A DNA stretch of 64,000 nucleotides. It comes from JALYOC01 sp036675345 (GTDB lineage: Bacteria > Myxococcota > Myxococcia > Myxococcales > Myxococcaceae). Below are positions 25,203 to 34,354 of the stretch, in pieces; within the stretch, counting starts at the first letter, position 1; the number at the start of each line of letters is the position of its first letter. The translations under genes were made by a program, and so were the position numbers. Location: contig JAKFFE010000020.1 of the NCBI GenBank assembly GCA_036675345.1, forward strand, positions 124,001-188,000, written 5' to 3'. The notes under the pieces were generated by a model. It was not told the origin of the DNA, made no database searches, and saw only the letters and a list, made by a program, of their open reading frames with translations.

Positions 25203-27302
25203 CTAGCGGGCTCCCGCGCGGATCACCGTGCCCACGCCGTTGTCGGTGAACAGCTCGGCGATCACGCTGTGCGGGGTCCTCCCGTCGATCACGTGCACCG
25301 CCTCCACCCCGCCGGACAGCGCCCGGACGATCGACTCGCTCTTGACCGCCATCCCGTTCTTCACCGTGCCGGAGGTCAGCTTCTCCTGCAGCTGGGAGAT
25401 GGACAGCTCGGAGATCAACTCCCCGTTGGCCTCCAGGATTCCGGCCACGTCCGAGAGGTAGATCAGCTTCTTGGCGCCCAGCGCCGCGGCCAGCCCGGCG
25501 GCCACCACGTCCGCGTTGAGGTTGTAGCTCTGGCCGTCCGCGCCCATCCCCACCGGGGAGATCACCGGCACGTAGCCCTGCTGCAGCAGCAGCTCCACCA
25601 GGGACTTGTTCACCTCCACCAGCTCGCCCACCTGGCCCAGATCCTGGCCGTCCGGCCGGACCAGCTTGCGGGCCTTGAGGAAGGCGGCGTCCTTGCCGGA
25701 CAGCCCCACCGCGTTGGCCCCGCGCTGGTTGAGCAGGGTGACCAGCTCGGTGTTGATCGACCCGGTGAGCACCATCTCCACCACCTTCAGGTCGGCGGTG
25801 TTGGTCACCCGCTGCCCGTCGATGAACTGGGGGGTCTGCCCCATCCGCTCCAGGGCGCGGGTGATGTCCGGACCGCCGCCGTGGACCACCACCGGGTCCA
25901 GGCCGACGCTGCGCAGCAAGAGGATGTCCTCGCAGAAGGTCCGCTTGAGGGTCTCCTTGGTCATCGCCGCGCCGCCGTACTTGATCACGCAGCGGGTGCC
26001 CTGGAAGCGGCTGATGTAGCCCAGCGCCTGGGTCAGCAACGAGACCTTGAAGGCCGGGCTGTAGTTGGTGAGCCGGTCGTCCTTCCCCACCCCGCCCTCG
26101 GGGCGCTCCACCAGCAGCGAGGTGTAGTCGGCGTTGATCTTCACGTAGTCGTAGGAGAGGTCGCAGCCCCAGGCGGTGGCCTGGGCGTCGCCGGAGGCCA
26201 GCTGCACCTCCACCTTCACCTCCGGCTCGCGCATGCGGGCCTTGAGGACCTGCTTGTCGTGATCGACCGGGCCGGCCGCGTACACGGTCAGCCCCTGGAT
26301 GGTGACGGTGGAGAGGTAGGGATTGACCGGGAAGCCCTGGCTGCCCACCCGGGCTCCCACGGTGGCCAGCACCCGGCCCCAGTTGGGATCGGCGCCGAAG
26401 ATCGCGGCCTTCACCAGCGAGCTGCCGGCCACCGCGGTGGCCAGGTCGGCGGCGATCGCCTCCGAGGGCGCCTGGGAGACCAGGATGTCCAGCCGCTTGG
26501 TGGCGCCCTCCCCGTCGGCGGCGATCTCCTTGGTCAGCTCCTCGCAAAGGCTGTGCAGCGCCAGGGCGAAGGCCGGGAAGTCGGCGGCGGCGGCGTCCTC
26601 GATCCGCGGGTTGGCGGCCAGCCCGTTGGCCAGCAGGAACACCGCGTCGTTGGTGCTCATGTCGTTGTCGACGGTGAGCCGGTTGAAGGTGGAGCGGGTG
26701 GCCTGCTGCAGCGCCACCGAGAGCGGGCCGGAGGCGATGTCCGCGTCGGTGACCACCGCGCAGATCATGGTCGCCATCTGGGGGGCGATCATCCCCGACC
26801 CCTTGCAGATCGCGGCCAGCACCACCGGCTTGCCGCCCAGGGTCAGCGAGCGGTGGGCCACCTTCACCCGGGTGTCGGTGGTCATGATCGCCTCGGCGGC
26901 GAAGTCCGGCTCCGGACGCAGGTTCTTCACCAGCTGCGGCAGCGCGGCCACGATCTTGTCGGTGGGCAGCCGGACCCCGATCACCCCGGTGGAGGCGGAG
27001 AGCACCGAGGCGGCGGGGATGTTCAGCTCCCGGGCGGCGGTCTGGTGGACGGTCTGCACCGCCTCGATCCCCGCGGTGCCGGTCAGCGCGTTGGCGTTGC
27101 CGGCGTTGATCACGATCGCGTGCATGCCCGAGGCGGGCAACCGGGACGCGGCGTCATTGCAGGGCGCGGCGCGCGCCGCGTTGACTGTCATCACCCCGGC
27201 CGCCTCGCAGGGGGTGGGGCTGAACACCAGCGCCAGATCCTTGCGCTGCGGCTTGATGCCCGCGGGAACGCCGGAGAAGAGAAAGCCCTGGGGAGTCTTC
27301 AA
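25203..27302 (-). CDS. argJB: ArgJ-ArgB fusion: ornithine acetyltransferase joined to N-acetylglutamate kinase
   Basis: 699 residues in one uninterrupted frame. Residues 1-394 are a full ArgJ, which transfers acetyl from N-acetylornithine to glutamate: K-G-S-G-M-I-A-P-Q-M-A-T-M-I holds the self-cleavage site before Thr178, and the domain ends D-L-S-Y-D-Y-V-K-I-N-A-D-Y, where ArgJ normally stops. After an 18-residue linker, residues about 413-699 are a full ArgB kinase with V-I-K-Y-G-G-A-A-M, V-V-V-H-G-G-G-P-D, G-L-S-G-K-D and N-L-N-A-D. The TTG start has GGAGG 8 bases upstream and overlaps the argC stop. A GTG in the linker (residue 405, after GAGGGCGG) could allow separate ArgB synthesis. 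ArgJ self-cleavage would leave ArgB joined to the beta chain. Confidence 0.93.
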   Translation of the reverse strand: MKTPQGFLFSGVPAGIKPQRKDLALVFSPTPCEAAGVMTVNAARAAPCNDAASRLPASGMHAIVINAGNANALTGTAGIEAVQTVHQTAARELNIPAASVLSASTGVIGVRLPTDKIVAALPQLVKNLRPEPDFAAEAIMTTDTRVKVAHRSLTLGGKPVVLAAICKGSGMIAPQMATMICAVVTDADIASGPLSVALQQATRSTFNRLTVDNDMSTNDAVFLLANGLAANPRIEDAAAADFPAFALALHSLCEELTKEIAADGEGATKRLDILVSQAPSEAIAADLATAVAGSSLVKAAIFGADPNWGRVLATVGARVGSQGFPVNPYLSTVTIQGLTVYAAGPVDHDKQVLKARMREPEVKVEVQLASGDAQATAWGCDLSYDYVKINADYTSLLVERPEGGVGKDDRLTNYSPAFKVSLLTQALGYISRFQGTRCVIKYGGAAMTKETLKRTFCEDILLLRSVGLDPVVVHGGGPDITRALERMGQTPQFIDGQRVTNTADLKVVEMVLTGSINTELVTLLNQRGANAVGLSGKDAAFLKARKLVRPDGQDLGQVGELVEVNKSLVELLLQQGYVPVISPVGMGADGQSYNLNADVVAAGLAAALGAKKLIYLSDVAGILEANGELISELSISQLQEKLTSGTVKNGMAVKSESIVRALSGGVEAVHVIDGRTPHSVIAELFTDNGVGTVIRAGAR

Positions 27303-28351
27303 GGATGGAACCTCCGAAGTGAGGCAAGCCCGGTCTGCTGCGGTTGTCCGAGCATCAAGTTCAGGTTCTGCAAGGCCTGGCCGGCGGCGCCCTTGACCAG
27401 GTTGTCGATCGCCGAGACCACCACCACCCGGCCGCCGTCCTCCGGGTGGCAGGTCACGCCCAGGTGGCAGAGGTTGGTCCCCACCACCCCGTGCAGGGTC
27501 ACGTCCTCCGGGCGGTCCAGCACCCGGATGAACGGCTCGCCGGCGTAGGCGGCCCGCAGCTCGGCGGTCAGCGCCTTCGCATCCCGGGCGGAGGTCAGCC
27601 GCGCGTAGGCGGTGCTGAGGATTCCCCGCGGGATCGGAAGCAGATGCGGAGTGAAGGTCAGCGAGACCCTGGCCCCGGTGGCACGGGAGAGGGACTGTTC
27701 GATCTCCGGGATGTGCTGGTGGTTGAGCACCCGGTAGGCCTTCACGTTGTCGTGCAGCTCCACCAGGGAGAAGTCCTCGGCGGCCTTGCGGCCGGCGCCG
27801 GACGCCCCGGACAGGGCGCTGATCACCAGGTCCTCGGAGCGGATCAGCTTGCGGGCCAGCAGCGGGTACAGCGCCAGGGTGGCGGCGGTGGCGTAGCAGC
27901 CGGGGTTGGAAAGCAGCTGCGCCGACGCGATCTGCTCGCGGAACAGCTCCGGGAGGCCGTAGACCGCCTTCTCCATCAGCTCGGCGGAGGCCGGAGCGTG
28001 GGCGTAGAACTGCTGGTAGGCGGCGGCGTCCTGGAGGCGGAAGGCACCGGAGAGGTCAACCACCCGGACCCCGGCGGCGATCAGCTCCGAGCCCACCTTG
28101 AGGGACACCTCGGCGGGGGTGGCCAGGAACACCACCGTGCAGGTCTCCGCCGCTGCCCGGGCGGTGGCGAAGTCCACGTAGGCCGCGGGCGCGGCGGAGG
28201 AGACCCCGGTCAGCGCCTCCACCGGCTGGCCCACGTGCCGCTCGCTGGCCAGGAACACCAGCTCCAGCTGGCCATGGCCGGCGCACAGCCGCGTGAGCTC
28301 CATGCCCGCGTAGCCCGATGCCCCGAAGATGCCGATCCGTGCCCTATTCAT
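27299..28351 (-). CDS. argC: N-acetyl-gamma-glutamyl-phosphate reductase
   Basis: 350 residues. It reduces N-acetylglutamyl phosphate (made by ArgB) to the semialdehyde. The Rossmann start is I-G-I-F-G-A-S-G-Y-A-G-M-E-L; the catalytic cysteine lies in L-S-N-P-G-C-Y-A-T-A; S-G-A-S-G-A-G-R and the late H-L-L-P-I-P-R-G-I-L-S-T also match. Four in-frame starts exist; the ATG giving M-N-R-A-R-I-G was chosen because the upstream ones lie inside the ArgR operator. First gene of the operon; its stop overlaps the argJ start (TTGA). Confidence 0.94.
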   Translation of the reverse strand: MNRARIGIFGASGYAGMELTRLCAGHGQLELVFLASERHVGQPVEALTGVSSAAPAAYVDFATARAAAETCTVVFLATPAEVSLKVGSELIAAGVRVVDLSGAFRLQDAAAYQQFYAHAPASAELMEKAVYGLPELFREQIASAQLLSNPGCYATAATLALYPLLARKLIRSEDLVISALSGASGAGRKAAEDFSLVELHDNVKAYRVLNHQHIPEIEQSLSRATGARVSLTFTPHLLPIPRGILSTAYARLTSARDAKALTAELRAAYAGEPFIRVLDRPEDVTLHGVVGTNLCHLGVTCHPEDGGRVVVVSAIDNLVKGAAGQALQNLNLMLGQPQQTGLASLRRFHP

Positions 28352-28353
28352 CG

Positions 28354-28392
28354 CGTGCATATCCATGCACACCTCATACAGGCGAATGCAAG
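28354..28392 (-). promoter_or_regulatory. Tandem ARG boxes (ArgR operator)
   Basis: Box 1 core at 28356-28369 reads tgcatatccatgca, a perfect TGNAT-N4-ATNCA palindrome extended by one base on each side. A second, weaker box has its core at 28377-28390 (tacaggcgaatgca, right half perfect). The cores are 21 bp apart, the usual spacing of paired 18-bp ARG boxes with 3 bp between. They lie immediately upstream of the chosen argC start. Confidence 0.7.
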
Positions 28393-28714
28393 CGGATATT
28401 TCGGCCCCTCCCAGCGGGGCGGGTCAGACCGGGTTTCGTCAGCGACGTGAGCGCGGGTGGGGGAGTTCTACGAGGGGAAAAGCCAAGCTTTCGGGTGGCC
28501 GACGGGAACCCTGGACCGGGGGTCGGGTGGGGCCTGGGAGCGGGGGTGTCCGCCGCCCGACAGCCATGCATCAGCCGGCGCATGGGTATCCATTACCTGC
28601 GAAACTGGGGGCGCGGCCTTCAGGGAGCACCCGCCTGCGGTTGCGTACCGCGGTACGCACTCGCAGTGGGTCCGGACCCAGGCCCCGATTGGCCGGCATG
28701 GAGCGAAAGCTTCC
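28393..28714. other. Intergenic region upstream of the arginine operon
   Basis: About 320 bp between the argC operator and the end of the anti-sigma gene, with no supportable ORF. It must hold the argC promoter, but I see no clear -35/-10 pair, and no obvious terminator for the sigma-factor operon. Confidence 0.6.
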
Positions 28715-29476
28715 CTAGAGATCCAGCGCGTCCAGATCCGGGCTGCCGGGGAGATGGCAGGTGCCACACCCCTGGCGCGCGGACTGGCCGTCTCCCGCCA
28801 CCAGGGTGTAGCCCACCTGGCCGTGTTCCCAGGACACCACCCGGCGACCTTCGCGGGTGGTCACCTGGAAGCGGGGCCGGGCGCGCGGTTGACCGGACAC
28901 CGGACGCACCGCCAGGGCCACGTCCCGGCCTTGACCGGGTGAGGAGAACAGCACCACCGCGCCTCCCTTGCCGTCGGCGCCCAGCCAGCGGGCTCCGCGC
29001 AACTGCAGACCGCTGTGCGCCACCTGGGTGAAGTCCACCGTTGCGCCCAACCGTTCGCTGAGCACCCGGGACAGCAGCTCCGGATCCTCTCCCCGGTGGT
29101 CCAGCGGCAGCCGCCCCTCGCTCAGGGCTTGCTGCAGGGCCACCGTCTCCGCCAACAGATCGGAGCCCGGTGCAGGCCACGCTCCGAAGGCCGCCACGAC
29201 CAACAACAGCGACAGCGCCGCGACGGCGAGGGTCGCGCGCGAAGACCCCCGGGAGGACCACCGGACCCAGGCCACCTTGCGCACCACCGAGGCCGGCACC
29301 TCCGGGGCCTGGTGCGCGGCCGCCAGCGCGGCGAGGAACTCCTGCAGCGCGCGGACGTGTCGGGCACAGTCCAAGCAGCGCTCCAGGTGCAGCCGCAGCG
29401 CCTCGCGGGGCACCAGGGTGTCCTCGCCGTCCAGGTGGGCGCCCAGCCAGGGGCGGATGGCCTCGCAGTCCAGCAT
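28715..29476 (-). CDS. Transmembrane anti-sigma factor with C-terminal c-type heme motif
   Basis: 253 residues. Residues 1-45 are a cytoplasmic zinc-finger anti-sigma domain with H30-x3-C34-x2-C37; residues about 80-100 are one membrane helix; the rest is a periplasmic domain resembling those of other cytochrome-linked anti-sigma factors. The tail carries C237-G-T-C-H241, a standard c-type heme attachment site, close to the C-terminus (13 residues remain). The start overlaps the sigma gene stop (ATGA). I infer that heme at this site could sense redox state or a diatomic gas and set sigma release. Heme attachment is not shown; one C-x-x-C-H can occur by chance, though its placement next to four cytochrome genes argues for it. 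Confidence 0.75.
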   Translation of the reverse strand: MLDCEAIRPWLGAHLDGEDTLVPREALRLHLERCLDCARHVRALQEFLAALAAAHQAPEVPASVVRKVAWVRWSSRGSSRATLAVAALSLLLVVAAFGAWPAPGSDLLAETVALQQALSEGRLPLDHRGEDPELLSRVLSERLGATVDFTQVAHSGLQLRGARWLGADGKGGAVVLFSSPGQGRDVALAVRPVSGQPRARPRFQVTTREGRRVVSWEHGQVGYTLVAGDGQSARQGCGTCHLPGSPDLDALDL

Positions 29477-30039
29477 CAGGGTCGGCTCCGTCGCGGCCCC
29501 GGCTCCTCCACCGCCGGGCCCGCGTCGGGGTCCAGCCGCTGGATCAGCTCGCGCTTGAGCGCCTCCCGTCCCCGCTGCAGCCGGGACATCGCCGTCCCCG
29601 CGGGCACCTCCAGCACGAACGCCATCTCCCGGTAGCTGAGGCCCTGCAGGTCCCTCAACACCACCGCCTCCCGGTAGCGCAGAGGGACGGTGGCCAGCGC
29701 CTGCTCCAGCATCTGCGGGGAGACCTGCTCCCAGCGGGGAAGCGCCTGGGGTTCACCGCTCCCGGGCAGCTCCTCGTCCAGCTCCGCGGTGGGGTGGCGA
29801 AGCAGGTCCCGCCGCCCGCGCAGGAACAGGCTGCGCAGGATGGAGAGCAGCCACGCCCGGGCGGAAGTCCCCAGCGCGTAGCGGTCCCAGGCCGCGAACG
29901 CCCGGGCATACGTCTCCTGGGTCAGGTCCTCCGCCTCCGCGCCCGGTCCCACCAAGTGCACCGCCAGCGCGTAGACCGCGCGCAGCTCGGCGGTGACCTC
30001 TTCCTCGAACTCGCGGCGACGAGAATCGGAGTCACCCAT
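29476..30039 (-). CDS. ECF (group 4) RNA polymerase sigma factor
   Basis: 187 residues with region 2 (about 12-80: A-E-D-L-T-Q-E-T-Y-A-R-A-F, then W-L-L-S-I-L-R) and region 4 (about 110-165: L-R-Y-R-E-A-V-V-L-R-D-L-Q-G-L-S-Y-R-E-M-A, then A-M-S-R-L-Q-R-G-R). The linker and a Pro-rich tail are short. It lies 18 bases after the cytochrome gene and overlaps the anti-sigma gene, so it is the fourth gene of an operon with electron-transfer proteins. It probably controls this operon and further targets. Confidence 0.92.
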   Translation of the reverse strand: MGDSDSRRREFEEEVTAELRAVYALAVHLVGPGAEAEDLTQETYARAFAAWDRYALGTSARAWLLSILRSLFLRGRRDLLRHPTAELDEELPGSGEPQALPRWEQVSPQMLEQALATVPLRYREAVVLRDLQGLSYREMAFVLEVPAGTAMSRLQRGREALKRELIQRLDPDAGPAVEEPGPRRSRP

Positions 30040-30057
30040 GCGACCTCCCGGAAGAGC

Positions 30058-30789
30058 TCAGTGCTTGCCGGGCTCCAGGGCCTTGCCGGCGCGCTGAGCG
30101 TGGATGTAGGCCTCCATGGCCTTCATCCGGGGATCCTCCTCCGCCAGCGGTTTGCCGCGCACCGGGTTCTCGATGCACCAGTTGATCATGTCACGAAGCA
30201 TTGCCACCCGGCCCAGCTGCACCTGGAACTTCGGGTACGTCTCCGGGTGGGTATTGGACGCATCCGGGTGGCACATGTCACAGGAGATGGCCACGGTGCC
30301 CCCCAGCTTGGCCGCGTCGTGGAACACCGCGTGCCCCTCGGTCACCATCGCGTCCAGCGAGGCCTTCCACAGCTTCTCGTCCCGGGCGCTGAACGCCCCA
30401 TAGGTGTGGCCGCTCTGCACGTTGGCCTTGGACTTCGCCACCTGGTCCGGGGAGGAGCCGGCGGTGGGGCCCTGCTGCACCACCGGCTGCTTGGGCGGGG
30501 TGGGGGCCTGGGCCACCGCCGCCTCCCAGCGCGCTTCGGGGTTCTTCTTCTTCCACTCCTTCATCAGGGCGTCGGAGATCTGCTGGCCCTGCTGGCGGGA
30601 GATCGCCGAGCCGTCCTTGACCCCCTCCACCTCCAGGAAGGTCTCCCCGTCGCACATCCCCACCACCAGGTCCCCGTCCTGGGAGGCGGGGACCTGATGT
30701 TTGGGCAGCTCGTCCGCCTGGAGCACCCGGGGCAGCAGCAGTCCCAGGCCCAGCACCCACACCGGCGTCGTCGTCATCCAGGGCTTCAT
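30058..30789 (-). CDS. Periplasmic mono-heme c-type cytochrome, SoxA-like
   Basis: 243 residues with a signal peptide (about 1-25). One heme site C170-D-M-C-H174 is followed by T-Y-P-K-F-Q-V-Q-L-G-R-V-A-M-L-R-D-M-I-N-W-C-I-E-N and a short helix Y-I-H-A-Q-R-A-G-K, an arrangement like the C-terminal half of SoxA cytochromes. Residues 95-125 form a Pro/Gln linker. No soxXYZB genes are present, so thiosulfate oxidation is not implied; it may pass electrons to or from the di-heme peroxidase two genes upstream. Confidence 0.75.
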   Translation of the reverse strand: MKPWMTTTPVWVLGLGLLLPRVLQADELPKHQVPASQDGDLVVGMCDGETFLEVEGVKDGSAISRQQGQQISDALMKEWKKKNPEARWEAAVAQAPTPPKQPVVQQGPTAGSSPDQVAKSKANVQSGHTYGAFSARDEKLWKASLDAMVTEGHAVFHDAAKLGGTVAISCDMCHPDASNTHPETYPKFQVQLGRVAMLRDMINWCIENPVRGKPLAEEDPRMKAMEAYIHAQRAGKALEPGKH

Positions 30790-30798
30790 GGTCCGCTC

Positions 30799-31929
30799 CT
30801 AGTAGGTGGGCAGCCGCGGGGCGGGGGGCACGTCGCTCTTGCCGCCGGAGGTCAGGTAGCTGGATCGGATCGTCACCGGATCGCGGTCCCAGAGGTTGTA
30901 CAGCTTGTCCACCGCGCCGGCGGCCATCACCGCCATCCGCCCGTCCCCGCACCCGTCAAAGGCGCTGAAGGGATCGGCGCGGTTCATCTGGACGGTCAAC
31001 GCCGGCAGCCCCTCCGGCGCGTAGGGCCAGGGCCAGGCGGTGGAGAGCAGCCCGTGGAACTGGATGTTGCCGATCTGGTTGGAGAGCATCTGGTGGGTGT
31101 GCCCGTGGATCACGGTCACCTTCTGGAACGGGCGCAGCAGCGCCTGGACCTGATCCGCGTCGTCGGTCCAGAAGTTCCAGGGCCGGTAGTACTTGTAGAG
31201 GGGCGAGTGGCTGAAGACGACCAGCGGGGTCTTCTTGTCCACCTTGGCCAGATCCGCCGCCAGCCACTTGCGGCCGGCCTCCCCCACCTCGAAGCGGGAC
31301 TGGACCCCGTTGTCCAGGCCGGCCACGGTCTGCATCCGCTCCTCGGAGGTCATCCCCCGCGCGGTCCAGAAGTCCTTCTCCTGCACGCTCATCAGGGTGA
31401 CGAAGTGCACCCCCTTGTGATCAAAGGAGTACTGCTCGGGGCCGAACAGCTCGCGCCAGTACTGGCCCATGTCCAGGAACCAGTCGTGCTCGCCCACCAT
31501 CATCCGCACCGGGGCCTTGATCGTCTTGAGGATCTGCTGCCCCAGCTTCAGCTCCTCCTTCTTCCCCAGCTGCGCCAGGTCCCCGCCGAAGAGGACGAAG
31601 TCCGGCTGGGGATCCAACCGGTTCACGTCGTCCACCGCGCGGAGGATCGCGCGCACGAAGCGGTCGTTGAGCTTCTTCTCGTAGAGGTGGGTGTCGGAGA
31701 TGTACGCGAAGCTGAAGGCGGGCTTCTCGTTGGCGCCGGTGACCAGGTTCACCAGCTGGTAGCTGACCGGGGTGGTCAGCCCGCGGGCGGCGGCCGCGCC
31801 GGCGCTGAGGGTGGCCAGCTTCATGAAGTTGCGCCGGTCCAGACGCTTGAGGCTGTCGAAGAACGCCTCCCGCTCCTGGTAGTGCCGGGTCTCGATGCTC
31901 TTGGGTCCGCGACGCTTGGGCTGGTCCAT
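30799..31929 (-). CDS. Tat-exported metallophosphoesterase
   Basis: 376 residues. A twin-arginine signal D-R-R-N-F-M-K-L-A-T-L-S-A-G lies at about residues 31-44, after a 30-residue polar leader. Metal-site motifs are S-D-T-H, G-G-D, G-E-H-D (in place of the common G-N-H-D), F-S-H-S-P-L and H-G-H-T-H-Q. Export by Tat suggests folding with metal in the cytoplasm before secretion. It sits between the di-heme peroxidase (2-base gap) and the mono-heme cytochrome (9-base gap). Such phosphoesterases recur beside cytochromes, but the substrate is unknown. Confidence 0.85.
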   Translation of the reverse strand: MDQPKRRGPKSIETRHYQEREAFFDSLKRLDRRNFMKLATLSAGAAAARGLTTPVSYQLVNLVTGANEKPAFSFAYISDTHLYEKKLNDRFVRAILRAVDDVNRLDPQPDFVLFGGDLAQLGKKEELKLGQQILKTIKAPVRMMVGEHDWFLDMGQYWRELFGPEQYSFDHKGVHFVTLMSVQEKDFWTARGMTSEERMQTVAGLDNGVQSRFEVGEAGRKWLAADLAKVDKKTPLVVFSHSPLYKYYRPWNFWTDDADQVQALLRPFQKVTVIHGHTHQMLSNQIGNIQFHGLLSTAWPWPYAPEGLPALTVQMNRADPFSAFDGCGDGRMAVMAAGAVDKLYNLWDRDPVTIRSSYLTSGGKSDVPPAPRLPTY

Positions 31930-31931
31930 TT

Positions 31932-33215
<1,284 letters not shown>

Positions 33216-33366
33216 GTCGGGCCCTCCCGGTCAGGAAATCCGCTCGCCGGAATTATTCCCGCTGCCTGATCCGGACCGGTGATTTCACTCCCGCGCGTGC
33301 GCGGCCCCCGGTTGCGCTGCAGACTTCCCGACAGCAGCGTGCCCCCCAGGATCCAGAGGTTCCGCC

Positions 33367-34275
33367 GTGACGAAGCCACGCCCCAGCCGGACCGCGACCA
33401 AGATTGCCCGCTTCATGGTGATGGTGGATGCGATCCCCCGCCTGCAACCCCTGCTCCCGGCGGGCGCGGCGGAGACCATCGAGGCGGTGATGCTGGCCTC
33501 CGGCGCGGTCCGTCCCTCCCACCTGACGATGATGAGGCGCCCGCAGACCCACCGCTTCATGAGCTGGGCAGAGCGGCTGACCGGCCGCGGCCAGGTGGCG
33601 TGGTTCGGGGTCCGCAAGCGGTGACTGGCGGAGCAGGTGGGGGCCGCCGTCGCGCAAGGGGCGACCCAGTTGCTGGTGGTGGGCGCGGGGTTCGATCCGC
33701 TGGCCTCGCTGGTCGCCCGTCGCCACCCGCAGGTGTTGTGCGTGGAGATCGACGCCCCGCCCACCGCGGATCCCAAACGGCAGGGAGTGGAGGGCGCCGG
33801 CCTGGCGCGCGCCAATCACCGGATCTGCTCGGCGGATCTCTCCACCACCGCGCTGGGGACGGTGCTGGAAGGCACCGGTTGGCGCACCGACGCGCGCAGC
33901 GTGGTGGTGGCCGAGGGGCTGCTGATGTACCTGCGGCCCACCGCGGTGGAGGCGTTCTTCGCCTCGGTGCGCGGCAGCACCGGCCCCGGGAGCCGGCTGG
34001 CCTTCTCCACCCTGGACGCGGATGAGCAGGGGCGACCCCGGGTGGGGACGATGGACAAGCCAATCCGCTGGATGCTCAAGCTGGCCGGCGAACCGATGCA
34101 CTGGGGGCTTCCCCCGGCCGCCGTGTCCGCCTTCCTCCGCGGGGCAGGGTATCGGCTCCTGGAACAGCCCAGCATCCAGGGGCTGCGAGGGTCGCTGCTC
34201 GCGCCCCTGGGGCTGGGCGAAGAGCCGCTGGCGCCCTACGAATACCTGGTGCTGGCCGAGGTGACCGCTGGCTAG
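33367..34275 (+). pseudogene. SAM-dependent methyltransferase (TIGR00027/LCM-like) with in-frame stop
   Basis: The first 85 codons (from GTG, with P-S-R-T-A-T-K-I-A) and the last 212 codons (with L-L-V-V-G-A-G-F-D-P-L-A, V-E-I-D-A-P and V-V-A-E-G-L-L-M-Y-L) are both in the same frame and together make one full leucine-carboxymethyltransferase-like enzyme. A TGA at 33622-33624 separates them. Reading through gives R-K-R-(stop)-L-A-E-Q, exactly where family members have a charged or aromatic residue, so this is one point mutation and not a frameshift. The rest is undamaged, suggesting recent loss or a sequencing error. Confidence 0.8.
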
Positions 34276-34304
34276 CGGCCACCGGTCCTGACCCCACCGG
34301 GCGC

Positions 34305-34333
34305 CGGGCGCCCCCATGATTCAGGGGGCCCGC
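34305..34333. terminator. Hairpin between convergent genes
   Basis: GGGCGCCCCC and GGGGGCCCGC pair around ATGATTCA between the methyltransferase pseudogene and the decaheme gene. The strong GC stem could stop transcription from both sides. No clear U tract. Confidence 0.4.
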
Positions 34334-34354
34334 GGCGCACCGGGGCCTGGCTGA

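Noticed and set aside
23227..27548. Long plus-strand open frames opposite argH and argJ-argB
   Set aside because: Same reason: third-position GC bias of the real genes removes stops on the other strand.
28393..28714. Small ORFs in the gap upstream of argC
   Set aside because: All candidates are Arg/Pro/Gly-rich with no ribosome site or recognisable feature.
30058..30789. Mono-heme cytochrome as SoxA of thiosulfate oxidation
   Set aside because: No soxX, soxYZ, soxB or soxCD gene is near, and the N-terminal half is unrelated.
33622..33624. Selenocysteine codon in the methyltransferase
   Set aside because: The TGA is not at a catalytic site, the family has no selenoproteins I know of, and no stem-loop is evident just after it.
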